DNA of 5,996 nucleotides. Origin: Deltaproteobacteria bacterium UBA2385. GTDB taxonomy: Bacteria; Myxococcota_A; UBA796; UBA2385. Where the stretch lies: contig DDSR01000240.1 in the NCBI GenBank assembly GCA_002343455.1, positions 1 to 5,996 on the forward strand. The letters are read 5' to 3'. Position numbers and translations under genes: made by a program. The notes under the pieces were generated by a model. It worked only from the letters and a program-made list of their open reading frames with translations. It ran no database searches and was not told the origin of the DNA. Of this stretch, positions 1 to 5,204 are shown piece after piece; positions within the stretch are counted from its first letter, which is position 1; every line of letters begins with the position of its first letter.

Positions 1-483
1 GGGGGGGGCGATGGGGGGGGCACTGTCGGGGACATCTCGATCCCCGACGGCCAGAACATGGCGACCATGACCGTCGCGGATGGTTCCGCGGTGCTCGCCG
101 CTGGCGACTACGAGCTCGAGTCCATCGGCTTCGCGCCGCAGCGCAACCAGGACGAGTTCTACGCCAACTTCGGCCAGAGCAGCGAGACCGGGGTCCTGCG
201 CACGCTGAACTTCTACGGGATCAACCGGGTCGGCAGCTTCGCCTGCGGCGACCAGGCCAAGCCCGACGACGACTACGCGCTGGAGACCGCCATGGACCTC
301 AAGGACTACGCCAGCGGCGTGTTCTTCGACTCGCAGGGCGCCGGCAGCTCCTGCACGTTGACCGTGACCCACCTGGACGAGACGACCATCGAGGGGCGGT
401 ACACGGCGACGCTGGTGGGAACGACGGATGCCTCGGCGCAGGTCAACCTGGAGGGGGAGTTTCGCTCGCACCGGGCGGAGTGA
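1..483 (+). CDS. Secreted/lipoprotein-like protein of unknown function, 5' end missing
   Basis: The reading frame is open from the first base to a TGA at 481-483, giving 160 visible residues with the N-terminus outside the window. The visible part opens with a Gly/Asp linker (GGGDGGG). Such linkers often follow the lipidated cysteine of exported lipoproteins, so surface or periplasmic location is an inference. The rest looks like a compact beta-rich domain with two cysteines, one in FACGD and one in SSCTLTV, which could form a disulfide. It ends in a pattern of strands (TTIEGRYTATLVG, then VNLEGEFRSHR) typical of small secreted beta-sandwich proteins that recur in proteobacteria and myxobacteria under 'hypothetical lipoprotein'. 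No catalytic motif is visible. ATG codons at 58 and 67 are in frame, but the open frame and linker upstream argue that they are internal. A stem-loop starts 8 bases after the stop. Function is not recognised. Confidence 0.75.
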   Translation, partial: GGGDGGGTVGDISIPDGQNMATMTVADGSAVLAAGDYELESIGFAPQRNQDEFYANFGQSSETGVLRTLNFYGINRVGSFACGDQAKPDDDYALETAMDLKDYASGVFFDSQGAGSSCTLTVTHLDETTIEGRYTATLVGTTDASAQVNLEGEFRSHRAE

Positions 484-490
484 GGGTGCG

Positions 491-529
491 GGTGGCCTCA
501 GTGAGGAGCGCTTCGCGACAGAGGCCGCC
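491..529 (+). terminator. Stem-loop after the first gene, possible terminator
   Basis: GGTGGCCTC (491-499) pairs with GAGGCCGCC (521-529) as a 9-bp stem with one T-G wobble. The 21-nt loop holds a further small GCG/CGC stem at 508-516. It begins 8 nt past the stop at 483. No T-run follows, so it may be a non-canonical intrinsic terminator or a 3'-end stabilising hairpin. Confidence 0.5.
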
Positions 530-658
530 GAGATGTCCTGCTCATGACCGAGCGCTATCCGGACGGGCTGAGAGTGTGTGAGGAGCGAAGGAATATGGGA
601 GGGCAGGCTCTTCCAGCGCAATTCAATTTTGGATGTCCGTTCGTTCTGCCGGAGCGTT

Positions 659-687
659 TCCTGCCTTCCTGCTCTCCTGCCTTCCTG
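659..687. repeat. 13-bp close direct repeat
   Basis: TCCTGCCTTCCTG occurs at 659-671 and again at 675-687, separated by 3 nt, within a pyrimidine-rich intergenic tract. It looks like a short local duplication. No function is evident. Confidence 0.6.
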
Positions 688-825
688 ATTGCTGCGCCCC
701 CCTCGGCCTCACGTATCGCCGCCGATCCTCGCATTCATCGTCGGGCTCGCATCCTGGAAGTGTGCGAGGAGGCGGCGTCAGGTATTCGCATATGCCATTT
801 CGCGGGCGAGGCCCTCCTCGAAGCA

Positions 826-852
826 AGGCCTAAGAGGAAAACGAGCGGCACC
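826..852. repeat. 27-bp flanking direct repeat, left copy
   Basis: This aligns without gaps to 1889-1915 at 22 of 27 positions, including a perfect 13-bp core AACGAGCGGCACC (840-852 here). It lies 11 bases beyond the stop of the leftward gene ending at 864. Read on the minus strand, a weak CGGC-caggt-GCCG hairpin (846-858) followed by CTCGTTTTCC overlaps the core, so it could also serve as a weak terminator for that gene. Confidence 0.65.
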
Positions 853-863
853 TGGCCGGGCGT

Positions 864-1802
864 TTAGATAGCCTCGCCGCTTGGGACGGCGCGGAGGACT
901 TCACTGTACGGGTCGATCCACGGCAATGCATTGGCGGACGGGCTGGGCAGGCCGCGAAACCGAAGCCAGTCAGCGATGCTCTGGAGGTAGGACAGAGAGA
1001 TCGTCGCATCCCAGGGGATGCTGGAGACCACGCTGTCAAGCATGGCGCGCTGGAAAGGCTGAAGCGTGGCGCCGCCGACTTCGGCGTACCAGGCGTTGTG
1101 AAGTCGAGAGGGTTGGACGCGGGCCAGCTCAGCGAGCGCGCGAAGCGCCTGGTGGACGTCAGAGACCTTTGAACCGAGGTCGTTGGGGAGTGTGCCGTCC
1201 GGGAGCCTGCGAAATGCCAGGACTCTGTCTCCGAGTGGAACGACCCTACATCCATTGGGCCCCCAGGCGTGCACGGTGCGCCCGAGGAAGGAGAGCCCAG
1301 AGAGGACCAAGTTGGCGTCAAGAAGACAAACAGAATCCAGGTGACCATCCAAGAAGCGAGCGGTAATGTCACCATCGGCCGGAACCATCTTGACATCCGC
1401 CTCCGGACCCGTGCAAAATTGGCTCAACCAAATGTCCTGGATGAGGGCCCGGAGGAGGCGACGGTCTACCCAGCGTCGGACGCCAAAGGACAAGCCGACC
1501 GTGCTACAAACCGATGGCTCGGAGACACGGGAATCAACGACGAGTCCCGAAAAACCCGCAGAGATCCGCCCGACCCCCCAGAGAGGGTCACCGTCGGCAT
1601 GGGCCATGAAGACCTCGGCGAGGCTCATCACGGCCAAGTCTACCTTGCCCTCGGTGAGGAGGCTTCGCGGGGTCTCGTCGGGCCCGGGGTAGACGAGTTG
1701 GAGATCGCCTCCGGACTGAAGGGGAACGAGCTGAGAGATACCAATGAAGGGTGCGTGAAGGTAGTCGCGAGCTGTGTCGAGACCGAGACGGATGGTGGAC
1801 AT
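864..1802 (-). CDS. NMT1/SsuA-like solute-binding-fold protein without signal peptide
   Basis: The protein is 312 aa and reads MSTIRLGLDTARDYLHAP at its start. The N-terminal strand, the DYLHAPF segment at 13-19, the LLTEGKVDLAVMSLAEV stretch (48-64), the later FLDGHLDSVCLLDAN (150-164) and the C-terminal YLQSIADWLRFRGL (272-285) follow the layout of type II periplasmic-binding-protein folds of the NMT1/THI5, SsuA/TauA group. These bind small organic ligands such as pyrimidine precursors or sulfonates. The ligand cannot be read from the sequence. There is no hydrophobic leader and no lipobox, so the protein appears cytosolic, which is unusual for the family. It may be an enzyme or sensor built on this fold. 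No ABC permease or ATPase gene is in the window. The ATG at 1802 is chosen because GGGAGG lies 4 nt upstream (1807-1812). A TTG at 1850 would add 16 residues but would overlap the promoter-like hexamers. Three sampled 60-base lines of the gene are 52-60% GC, against 77-78% in two sampled lines to the right. Together with the flanking repeats this hints at acquisition. Confidence 0.65.
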   Translation of the reverse strand: MSTIRLGLDTARDYLHAPFIGISQLVPLQSGGDLQLVYPGPDETPRSLLTEGKVDLAVMSLAEVFMAHADGDPLWGVGRISAGFSGLVVDSRVSEPSVCSTVGLSFGVRRWVDRRLLRALIQDIWLSQFCTGPEADVKMVPADGDITARFLDGHLDSVCLLDANLVLSGLSFLGRTVHAWGPNGCRVVPLGDRVLAFRRLPDGTLPNDLGSKVSDVHQALRALAELARVQPSRLHNAWYAEVGGATLQPFQRAMLDSVVSSIPWDATISLSYLQSIADWLRFRGLPSPSANALPWIDPYSEVLRAVPSGEAI

Positions 1803-1806
1803 AGGG

Positions 1807-1812
1807 CCTCCC
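1807..1812 (-). promoter_or_regulatory. Strong ribosome binding site that sets the start at 1802
   Basis: On the minus strand AAAGGGAGG precedes CCCT and the ATG. The GGGAGG core is at 1807-1812 with a 4-nt spacer. This favours ATG 1802 over the upstream TTG at 1850. Confidence 0.75.
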
Positions 1813-1816
1813 TTTG

Positions 1817-1833
1817 GCCGAACATAATTCGGC
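1817..1833. promoter_or_regulatory. 17-bp palindrome over the -10, possible operator
   Basis: GCCGAA-cataa-TTCGGC has perfect 6-bp arms and a 5-nt centre. It covers the putative -10 hexamer (1821-1826) and ends 4 bases from the purine-rich ribosome binding site. Placement fits a repressor dimer site. It could also act as an RNA hairpin near the translation start. Confidence 0.45.
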
Positions 1834-1850
1834 AGTGCCCGGTCAGACAA
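1821..1850 (-). promoter_or_regulatory. Putative sigma-70-like promoter for the solute-binding-fold gene
   Basis: On the minus strand TTGTCT (1845-1850, 4/6 to TTGACA) is followed by an 18-nt spacer and TATGTT (1821-1826, 4/6 to TATAAT). It is the only AT-rich patch just upstream of the gene. Transcription would start close to the ribosome binding site, giving a very short leader. This is a pattern match only. Confidence 0.4.
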
Positions 1851-1880
1851 TGGCCTGCCTTGCCCAGGCCTCCCGCCCCC

Positions 1881-1927
1881 GCTTGGGCAGGTCTAAATAG
1901 ACAACGAGCGGCACCCAAGACCCAAGC
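1881..1927 (-). terminator. Long hairpin containing the right direct-repeat copy
   Basis: GCTTGGG (1881-1887) pairs with CCCAAGC (1921-1927), enclosing a perfect inner palindrome GTCTA-aa-TAGAC (1891-1902). It starts one base after the stop of the leftward gene ending at 1929. A competing stem is possible between TGCCCA (1861-1866) and TGGGCA (1884-1889). No T-run follows, so a terminator role is a guess. The structure could equally be a folded recombination or insertion site. Confidence 0.4.
1889..1915. repeat. 27-bp flanking direct repeat, right copy
   Basis: This is the partner of 826-852, with 22 of 27 positions identical and core AACGAGCGGCACC at 1903-1915. Like the left copy it sits just beyond a leftward stop codon (13 bases from the gene ending at 1929). 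The two copies are 1063 bp apart, start to start, and bracket exactly one gene. Confidence 0.65.
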
Positions 1928-1928
1928 C

Positions 1929-2558
1929 TCACCCCCCCGGCAGCGCCGCCGCGACCGGCGGCTTCTCGTACATCCGCAGCAGGACCGGAACCAGCAGCGG
2001 CAGCCCGCAGCAGCTCAGCACAAGGATCGCTACCGAGGGCCAGAAGACCAGCAGCCCGATGAAGACCCCCATCATCGCCGTCGGCTCGGGCTTGACCTGC
2101 CCGCTGACGGCGACCTCGCCGGCGTGCTTGATGTAGGGCTGATACGCCGCTCCCCAGACGGGCGAGCAGGTGATGGCCTCGGCCCCTCCGGCGACGAGCA
2201 CGATCTGGGCGAACTCGCCCATGCCCTTGAGGTTGGTGCTACGGGCGACGCGCTCGGCCTCGGGCGTGGCGGACTCGGCGAGGACGACGTCCAGCACACT
2301 GCGGGCCTGCATGAAGCCGCGCGGGAGGCGGGAGGGGTCGAGCACGCCGGCGCGCTTGCGGAAGGCCTGGAGCTCGGCGCGCAGGTCCGGACCGTCGACC
2401 GCGCCGGCGAGGCGGACGCGCAGGACGGTGCTGATGCGGACGGCGCAGCCCCAGTAGAAGCGGGTGCGCACGGCGACGAGGGAGGTGGCGTCGTGCTCGA
2501 CGACGGTGAAGCCGTCCTGCTCGAGGGCCTGGCGACGGGAGAGGAGGTCGGTATTCAT
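1929..2558 (-). CDS. Uncharacterised protein with C-terminal membrane anchor
   Basis: The protein is 209 aa, starts at an ATG, and its family is not recognised. Residues 1-110 look like a soluble alpha/beta domain (DGFTVVEHDATSLVAVRT near 15-32, then RLPRGFMQARSVLDVVLAE at 78-95). A hydrophobic stretch at about 161-195 (starting AMMGVFIGLLVFW, containing SCCGLPLLVPVLL) is long enough for one long helix or a tight pair of membrane segments, followed by a short basic-then-Pro/Ala tail. This arrangement puts the soluble domain most likely in the cytoplasm, anchored at the inner membrane. There is no signal peptide at the N-terminus. No good ribosome binding site is seen close to the start. The nearest purine run on the minus strand (TGGGAG) is about 20 nt away. 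The gene diverges from the MlaD-family gene with only 50 bp between starts, so their promoters must share that space. Codon and GC character match the right half of the window, unlike its downstream neighbour. Confidence 0.7.
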   Translation of the reverse strand: MNTDLLSRRQALEQDGFTVVEHDATSLVAVRTRFYWGCAVRISTVLRVRLAGAVDGPDLRAELQAFRKRAGVLDPSRLPRGFMQARSVLDVVLAESATPEAERVARSTNLKGMGEFAQIVLVAGGAEAITCSPVWGAAYQPYIKHAGEVAVSGQVKPEPTAMMGVFIGLLVFWPSVAILVLSCCGLPLLVPVLLRMYEKPPVAAALPGG

Positions 2559-2608
2559 GACGCCGAGGCTAACCGACAGCTCCCAGGCGCGCGGGATAAC
2601 GAACGGCG

Positions 2609-3538
2609 ATGGCTCGAAACCCCCGCCATGAGCTCGGCGTCGGTCTGCTGGTGCTCGCCGCTGCTGTCCTGCTGGGATGGATGGCCCTGAAGGTCGGCGC
2701 CCTGCGTGGGCTGGGCAACCAGGTGCGCCTGGAGACCCGGGTCTCGGACGCCGGGGGCCTGACCGAGGGCGCGGTGGTCAAGATCGCCGGGGTCGACGTC
2801 GGGCGGGTCAGCGGGATGCGGCTCCAGGACCGACAGGCGGTGCTGGAGCTGGAGGTGCGCCAGGACGCGGCGGTGCCAGTCGACGCCCTGGTGCGGGTTC
2901 GGGCCCGCTCGGTGCTGGGCGAGAAGTACGTCGAGCTGATCCCGGGCGCCGTGGACGCCGCGCTGGCCCAGGACGGGGCGGTGCTGGCCTCGCTGCCACC
3001 GCCGATGGAGATCGACCTGCTGGTCAACCAGCTCGCCCCGTTGCTTGAGGGGCTGCCGATGGAGGAGCTGGCCGAGAGCCTGCGCGTCTTCAACGCGGCC
3101 GTGGCCCAGGATCCCCAGCGGGTGCAGCGCATCCTGGCCGATGTGGAGATCATGGCCCGCAACGGCGCCGTGGCCAGCGAGGTGCTGCCGGCCACCCTCG
3201 GCGAGAGCCGCGAGACCCTGCGGCAGGTGCGGGATCGCCTCGACCAGGCCGAGCCTGCCGTGGCGAGGGCCGACCGGCTGCTGGCCAACCTGGAAGCGGG
3301 GACCGAGGATCTGCCCCACACCCGCGAACAGGCCGACGCCTTGATCGAGGAGACCCGGCAGGCGGTGGAAGAGGGCCGCCGCCTGATCGCGCTGCTGGAC
3401 GACAACAGCGCCCGCCTGGAGAAGATCCTGGAGAACGCCGAGGAGATCGACAAGTGGGAGCTGCGGCGCCTGCTGCGCGAGGAGGGCATCCTGGTGCGCC
3501 TGCGCAAGGGAGAGGTGCTGGAGCCGCCCGAGGAGTAA
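2609..3538 (+). CDS. MlaD/MCE-family lipid-transport substrate-binding protein
   Basis: The protein is 309 aa. It opens with a short positively charged leader and one membrane helix (about 8-27, LGVGLLVLAAAVLLGWMAL), the usual inner-membrane anchor of MCE proteins. The MCE domain follows at about 38-113: VRLETRVSDAGGL, EGAVVKIAGVDVGRV and the hallmark closing strand GEKYVELIPG (104-113). The remainder (about 130-290) is helical and heptad-like (EVLPATLGESRETLRQVRDRLDQ), as in MCE proteins whose tails form periplasmic helical tubes or needles. Proteins of this family form hexamers that shuttle phospholipids or other lipids between inner and outer membranes, energised by an MlaE permease and MlaF ATPase. 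Neither partner is in this window. The ATG at 2609 is favoured because the leader reads RHELGVGLLVL, typical for the family, although no strong ribosome binding site precedes it. It converges with the gene at 3542 across a 3-bp gap with no visible terminator. Confidence 0.9.
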   Translation: MARNPRHELGVGLLVLAAAVLLGWMALKVGALRGLGNQVRLETRVSDAGGLTEGAVVKIAGVDVGRVSGMRLQDRQAVLELEVRQDAAVPVDALVRVRARSVLGEKYVELIPGAVDAALAQDGAVLASLPPPMEIDLLVNQLAPLLEGLPMEELAESLRVFNAAVAQDPQRVQRILADVEIMARNGAVASEVLPATLGESRETLRQVRDRLDQAEPAVARADRLLANLEAGTEDLPHTREQADALIEETRQAVEEGRRLIALLDDNSARLEKILENAEEIDKWELRRLLREEGILVRLRKGEVLEPPEE

Positions 3539-3541
3539 GCC

Positions 3542-3952
3542 TCAGCCCTCGGTCTTCTCCCGCCTCTTGAGCCCGACGCCGACCCCCGGCTCGGACGCCT
3601 CGCGCTCGCCGTGCAGCGGCTGCAGGTGGATGCTGGCCTTGACCTCCAGGCTGTAGTTCGTCAGCAGGTGGTTGAGGTCCTTGTGCAGCTCGAGCGCTTC
3701 GAGGTAGCCGCGGAACTCGCGGGCGACCATGCGGATCGTCTCGGTTTTTGCCTTGTCCCCGGTCTCCAGCAGCGCCGCCAGGATGGCGCGGGCTTCGAGC
3801 TTGCGTCGCTCATCCGGGTCGAGGTTCTCGTCGTCCTCGATCGGGCTCTCCTCGCCGGTCAGGATGCGGCGGGCGAAGCCTCGGATGCTGGGACGCCGCT
3901 CGCCCTTGGCGCGGGGCTCCTCGGGCGGGTCGGGCTTGCGCTCATCGGACAT
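3542..3952 (-). CDS. Small charged conserved-looking hypothetical protein
   Basis: The protein is 136 aa, with no signal peptide, membrane helix or recognised domain. Residues 1-50 are highly charged and Pro/Asp/Glu-rich (MSDERKPDPPEEP), probably disordered. Residues 49-112 form the likely folded part, predicted helical (ERRKLEARAILAALLETGDKAK, then REFRGYLEALELHKDLNHLL) and ending in a strand-like VKASIHLQPL. The tail is charged. The helical core has the look of a cytoplasmic coiled-coil adaptor. Its ATG overlaps the end of the BamB-like gene by 11 nt (3942-3952), and GGAGGG (3958-3963) lies 5 nt upstream of it. It is therefore almost certainly translated with that gene as the third member of the operon. 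A role in the same envelope process is inferred only from this coupling. Confidence 0.8.
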   Translation of the reverse strand: MSDERKPDPPEEPRAKGERRPSIRGFARRILTGEESPIEDDENLDPDERRKLEARAILAALLETGDKAKTETIRMVAREFRGYLEALELHKDLNHLLTNYSLEVKASIHLQPLHGEREASEPGVGVGLKRREKTEG

Positions 3953-5204
3953 CCTCGCCCTCCGTCCAGCCTCCTACCCGAACGAAGTCGCCGTCGCCGC
4001 GCGCGCCCTCGATCTGGGGCATGGGCACCATCAGGCTGAGCAGGCGCCCGGCGTTGGTCACGACCACCGCCTGCCGGCCGTCGACGGCAGGCTCGGTGCT
4101 GATACCGGCGAGCAGGTAGCCGGCCTCCAGCTGCCAGCTGAGCTGTCCGCTGAGCGGGTCGACGAGGTAGAGCCCGCCGCTGGAGCTGCCCACCAGCAGC
4201 CCCGCGGGGGTGACCACGGGCCGGGTCAGGGCGCCCTGGGTCTCGCTGTCCCAGGTCCACTTCACCTCGCCCGAGCGGGAGTCGACGCAGCGCAGGCTGC
4301 CATCGGTGCTGCCGTGGTACAGCATCGGGTAGCCGCTGCTGGGATCTGCGGGCCCGGCGGCGGGCGCCTCACCGGTGCCGACGTCGACCCGCCAGCGCAC
4401 GCTGCGGGTGCTGGGGTCGATGGCCAACAGCGGCCCGGCGAAGCCGCCGGCGACGGCGATGCTCTTGGCGTCGCCGCCTTCGAGGTCCAGGGTGGCGCCG
4501 ATGATGTCGGGCCAGGCCCCCTCGCCCACCCGGCGCTGCCAGACGACGTCGCCGGCCTGGGCGTCCAGCGAGACCAGGGTCCCGTCCGAGAAGCCCGCCA
4601 GCACGACCTCGCGCTGGTCCACCTCGGCCCGGGTGGGGGTCGGCGCGCCGTAGAGCTGAGGGCCGGCCAGGGGTCGGTCCACCCGCTGCTCGTGCCGCCA
4701 GAGGAAGCTGCCGTCGGTCACGTTCAGGGCGGTGACGACGTTGTCGAGGTTGGCCACGAAGACCTGCCCGTCCTGGACCATCGGGGTGGCCAGGATGGGG
4801 CTCTTGCCCTCGTGCCGCCAGATCAGGCTGCCGTCGCTGATGCGGTAGCAGTGGGTGCCGCCGGCCGCGTCGCTGAAGTAGACCCGGTCCTGGGCGCTGT
4901 CGACCCGGGGCGCGGACTGCACCGGCCCCAGCGCTTCGAGGCGACGGACGAGACGGCCGTCGTCGCGGTCCATGATCAGCAGGGCGTCGTCGGCGGCCGA
5001 GCCGGCGAAGAGGAAGGCGCCATCGAGCACCGGCGTGCCGCGCTCGGTGTGCACGGCGGCCGCGACCCGGGGGCCCGGGATGCGGCGCTGCCAGGTCAGC
5101 ACGGGGGGCGAGGAGAACTCGCCCCGGGCGTCGAGAGGCTGGACGGGCAGGGGCCCGCTGGCCAGCGAGAAGAGCAGGGCGGCGCCTGTGGCGAGCTCGC
5201 TCAC
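3942..5204 (-). CDS. BamB-like PQQ-type beta-propeller protein
   Basis: The protein is 420 aa. Seven regularly spaced 'x-D/S-G-x-hydrophobic-x-W' blade motifs are visible: DDGRLVRRL (81), SDGSLIWRHE (123), TDGSFLWRHE (163), QAGDVVWQRR (216), STRSVRWRVD (265), RSGEVKWTWD (310) and LSGQLSWQLE (351). This is the pattern of the PQQ-like beta-propeller family, and the length is close to that of BamB. BamB is the periplasmic-facing scaffold of the Bam complex that inserts beta-barrel proteins into the outer membrane. No PQQ-enzyme catalytic domain is attached. The start is a GTG overlapping the upstream stop as GTGA, with GGGAG 5 nt before it. The N-terminus has a modest hydrophobic stretch (about 4-20) but no positive charge and no lipobox cysteine, the first Cys being at 119. 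That differs from classical lipidated BamB. The YfgM-like gene directly upstream supports the BamB assignment. An unrelated propeller role remains possible. Confidence 0.85.
   Translation of the reverse strand: MSELATGAALLFSLASGPLPVQPLDARGEFSSPPVLTWQRRIPGPRVAAAVHTERGTPVLDGAFLFAGSAADDALLIMDRDDGRLVRRLEALGPVQSAPRVDSAQDRVYFSDAAGGTHCYRISDGSLIWRHEGKSPILATPMVQDGQVFVANLDNVVTALNVTDGSFLWRHEQRVDRPLAGPQLYGAPTPTRAEVDQREVVLAGFSDGTLVSLDAQAGDVVWQRRVGEGAWPDIIGATLDLEGGDAKSIAVAGGFAGPLLAIDPSTRSVRWRVDVGTGEAPAAGPADPSSGYPMLYHGSTDGSLRCVDSRSGEVKWTWDSETQGALTRPVVTPAGLLVGSSSGGLYLVDPLSGQLSWQLEAGYLLAGISTEPAVDGRQAVVVTNAGRLLSLMVPMPQIEGARGDGDFVRVGGWTEGEDVR

Larger units (their letters stand above)
484..863. other. 380-bp intergenic stretch without a convincing gene
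   Basis: This gap separates the end of the rightward gene from the end of the leftward gene at 864, so no promoter is required here. An ATG frame at 544-867 exists, but it has no clear ribosome binding site, its composition looks random, and it runs into the 3' end of the opposing gene. I do not support it as coding. The stretch holds the stem-loop at 491-529, a 13-bp direct repeat TCCTGCCTTCCTG (659-671 and 675-687), a small perfect hairpin CGAGG-ccct-CCTCG (807-820), and the first copy of the long direct repeat (826-852). Confidence 0.6.

Noticed and set aside
544..867. A 107-codon plus-strand frame in the gap after the first gene
   Set aside because: No ribosome binding site or recognisable domain, unusual Cys/Pro/Arg mix, and it overlaps the end of the opposing gene and the repeat.
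826..1915. Classical integron cassette with attC sites
   Set aside because: The gene-plus-repeat layout fits, but I find no RYYYAAC/GTTRRRY core pairs in the right places and no integrase gene, so the name is not justified.
2559..2608. Promoter elements between the divergent starts
   Set aside because: A promoter must be nearby, but no hexamer pair in this 50-bp GC-rich stretch is good enough to annotate.
1269..2690. A 473-codon open frame on the plus strand
   Set aside because: It runs antisense across two better-supported leftward genes. Its product is a low-complexity Gly/Ala/Glu/Arg/His mix with no domain, as expected from high-GC antisense shadow.
4689..4822. 14-bp direct repeat CTCGTGCCGCCAGA at 4689-4702 and 4809-4822
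   Set aside because: It is exactly 120 bp, or 40 codons, apart and encodes the WRHE of two successive propeller blades, so it is explained by the protein repeat.
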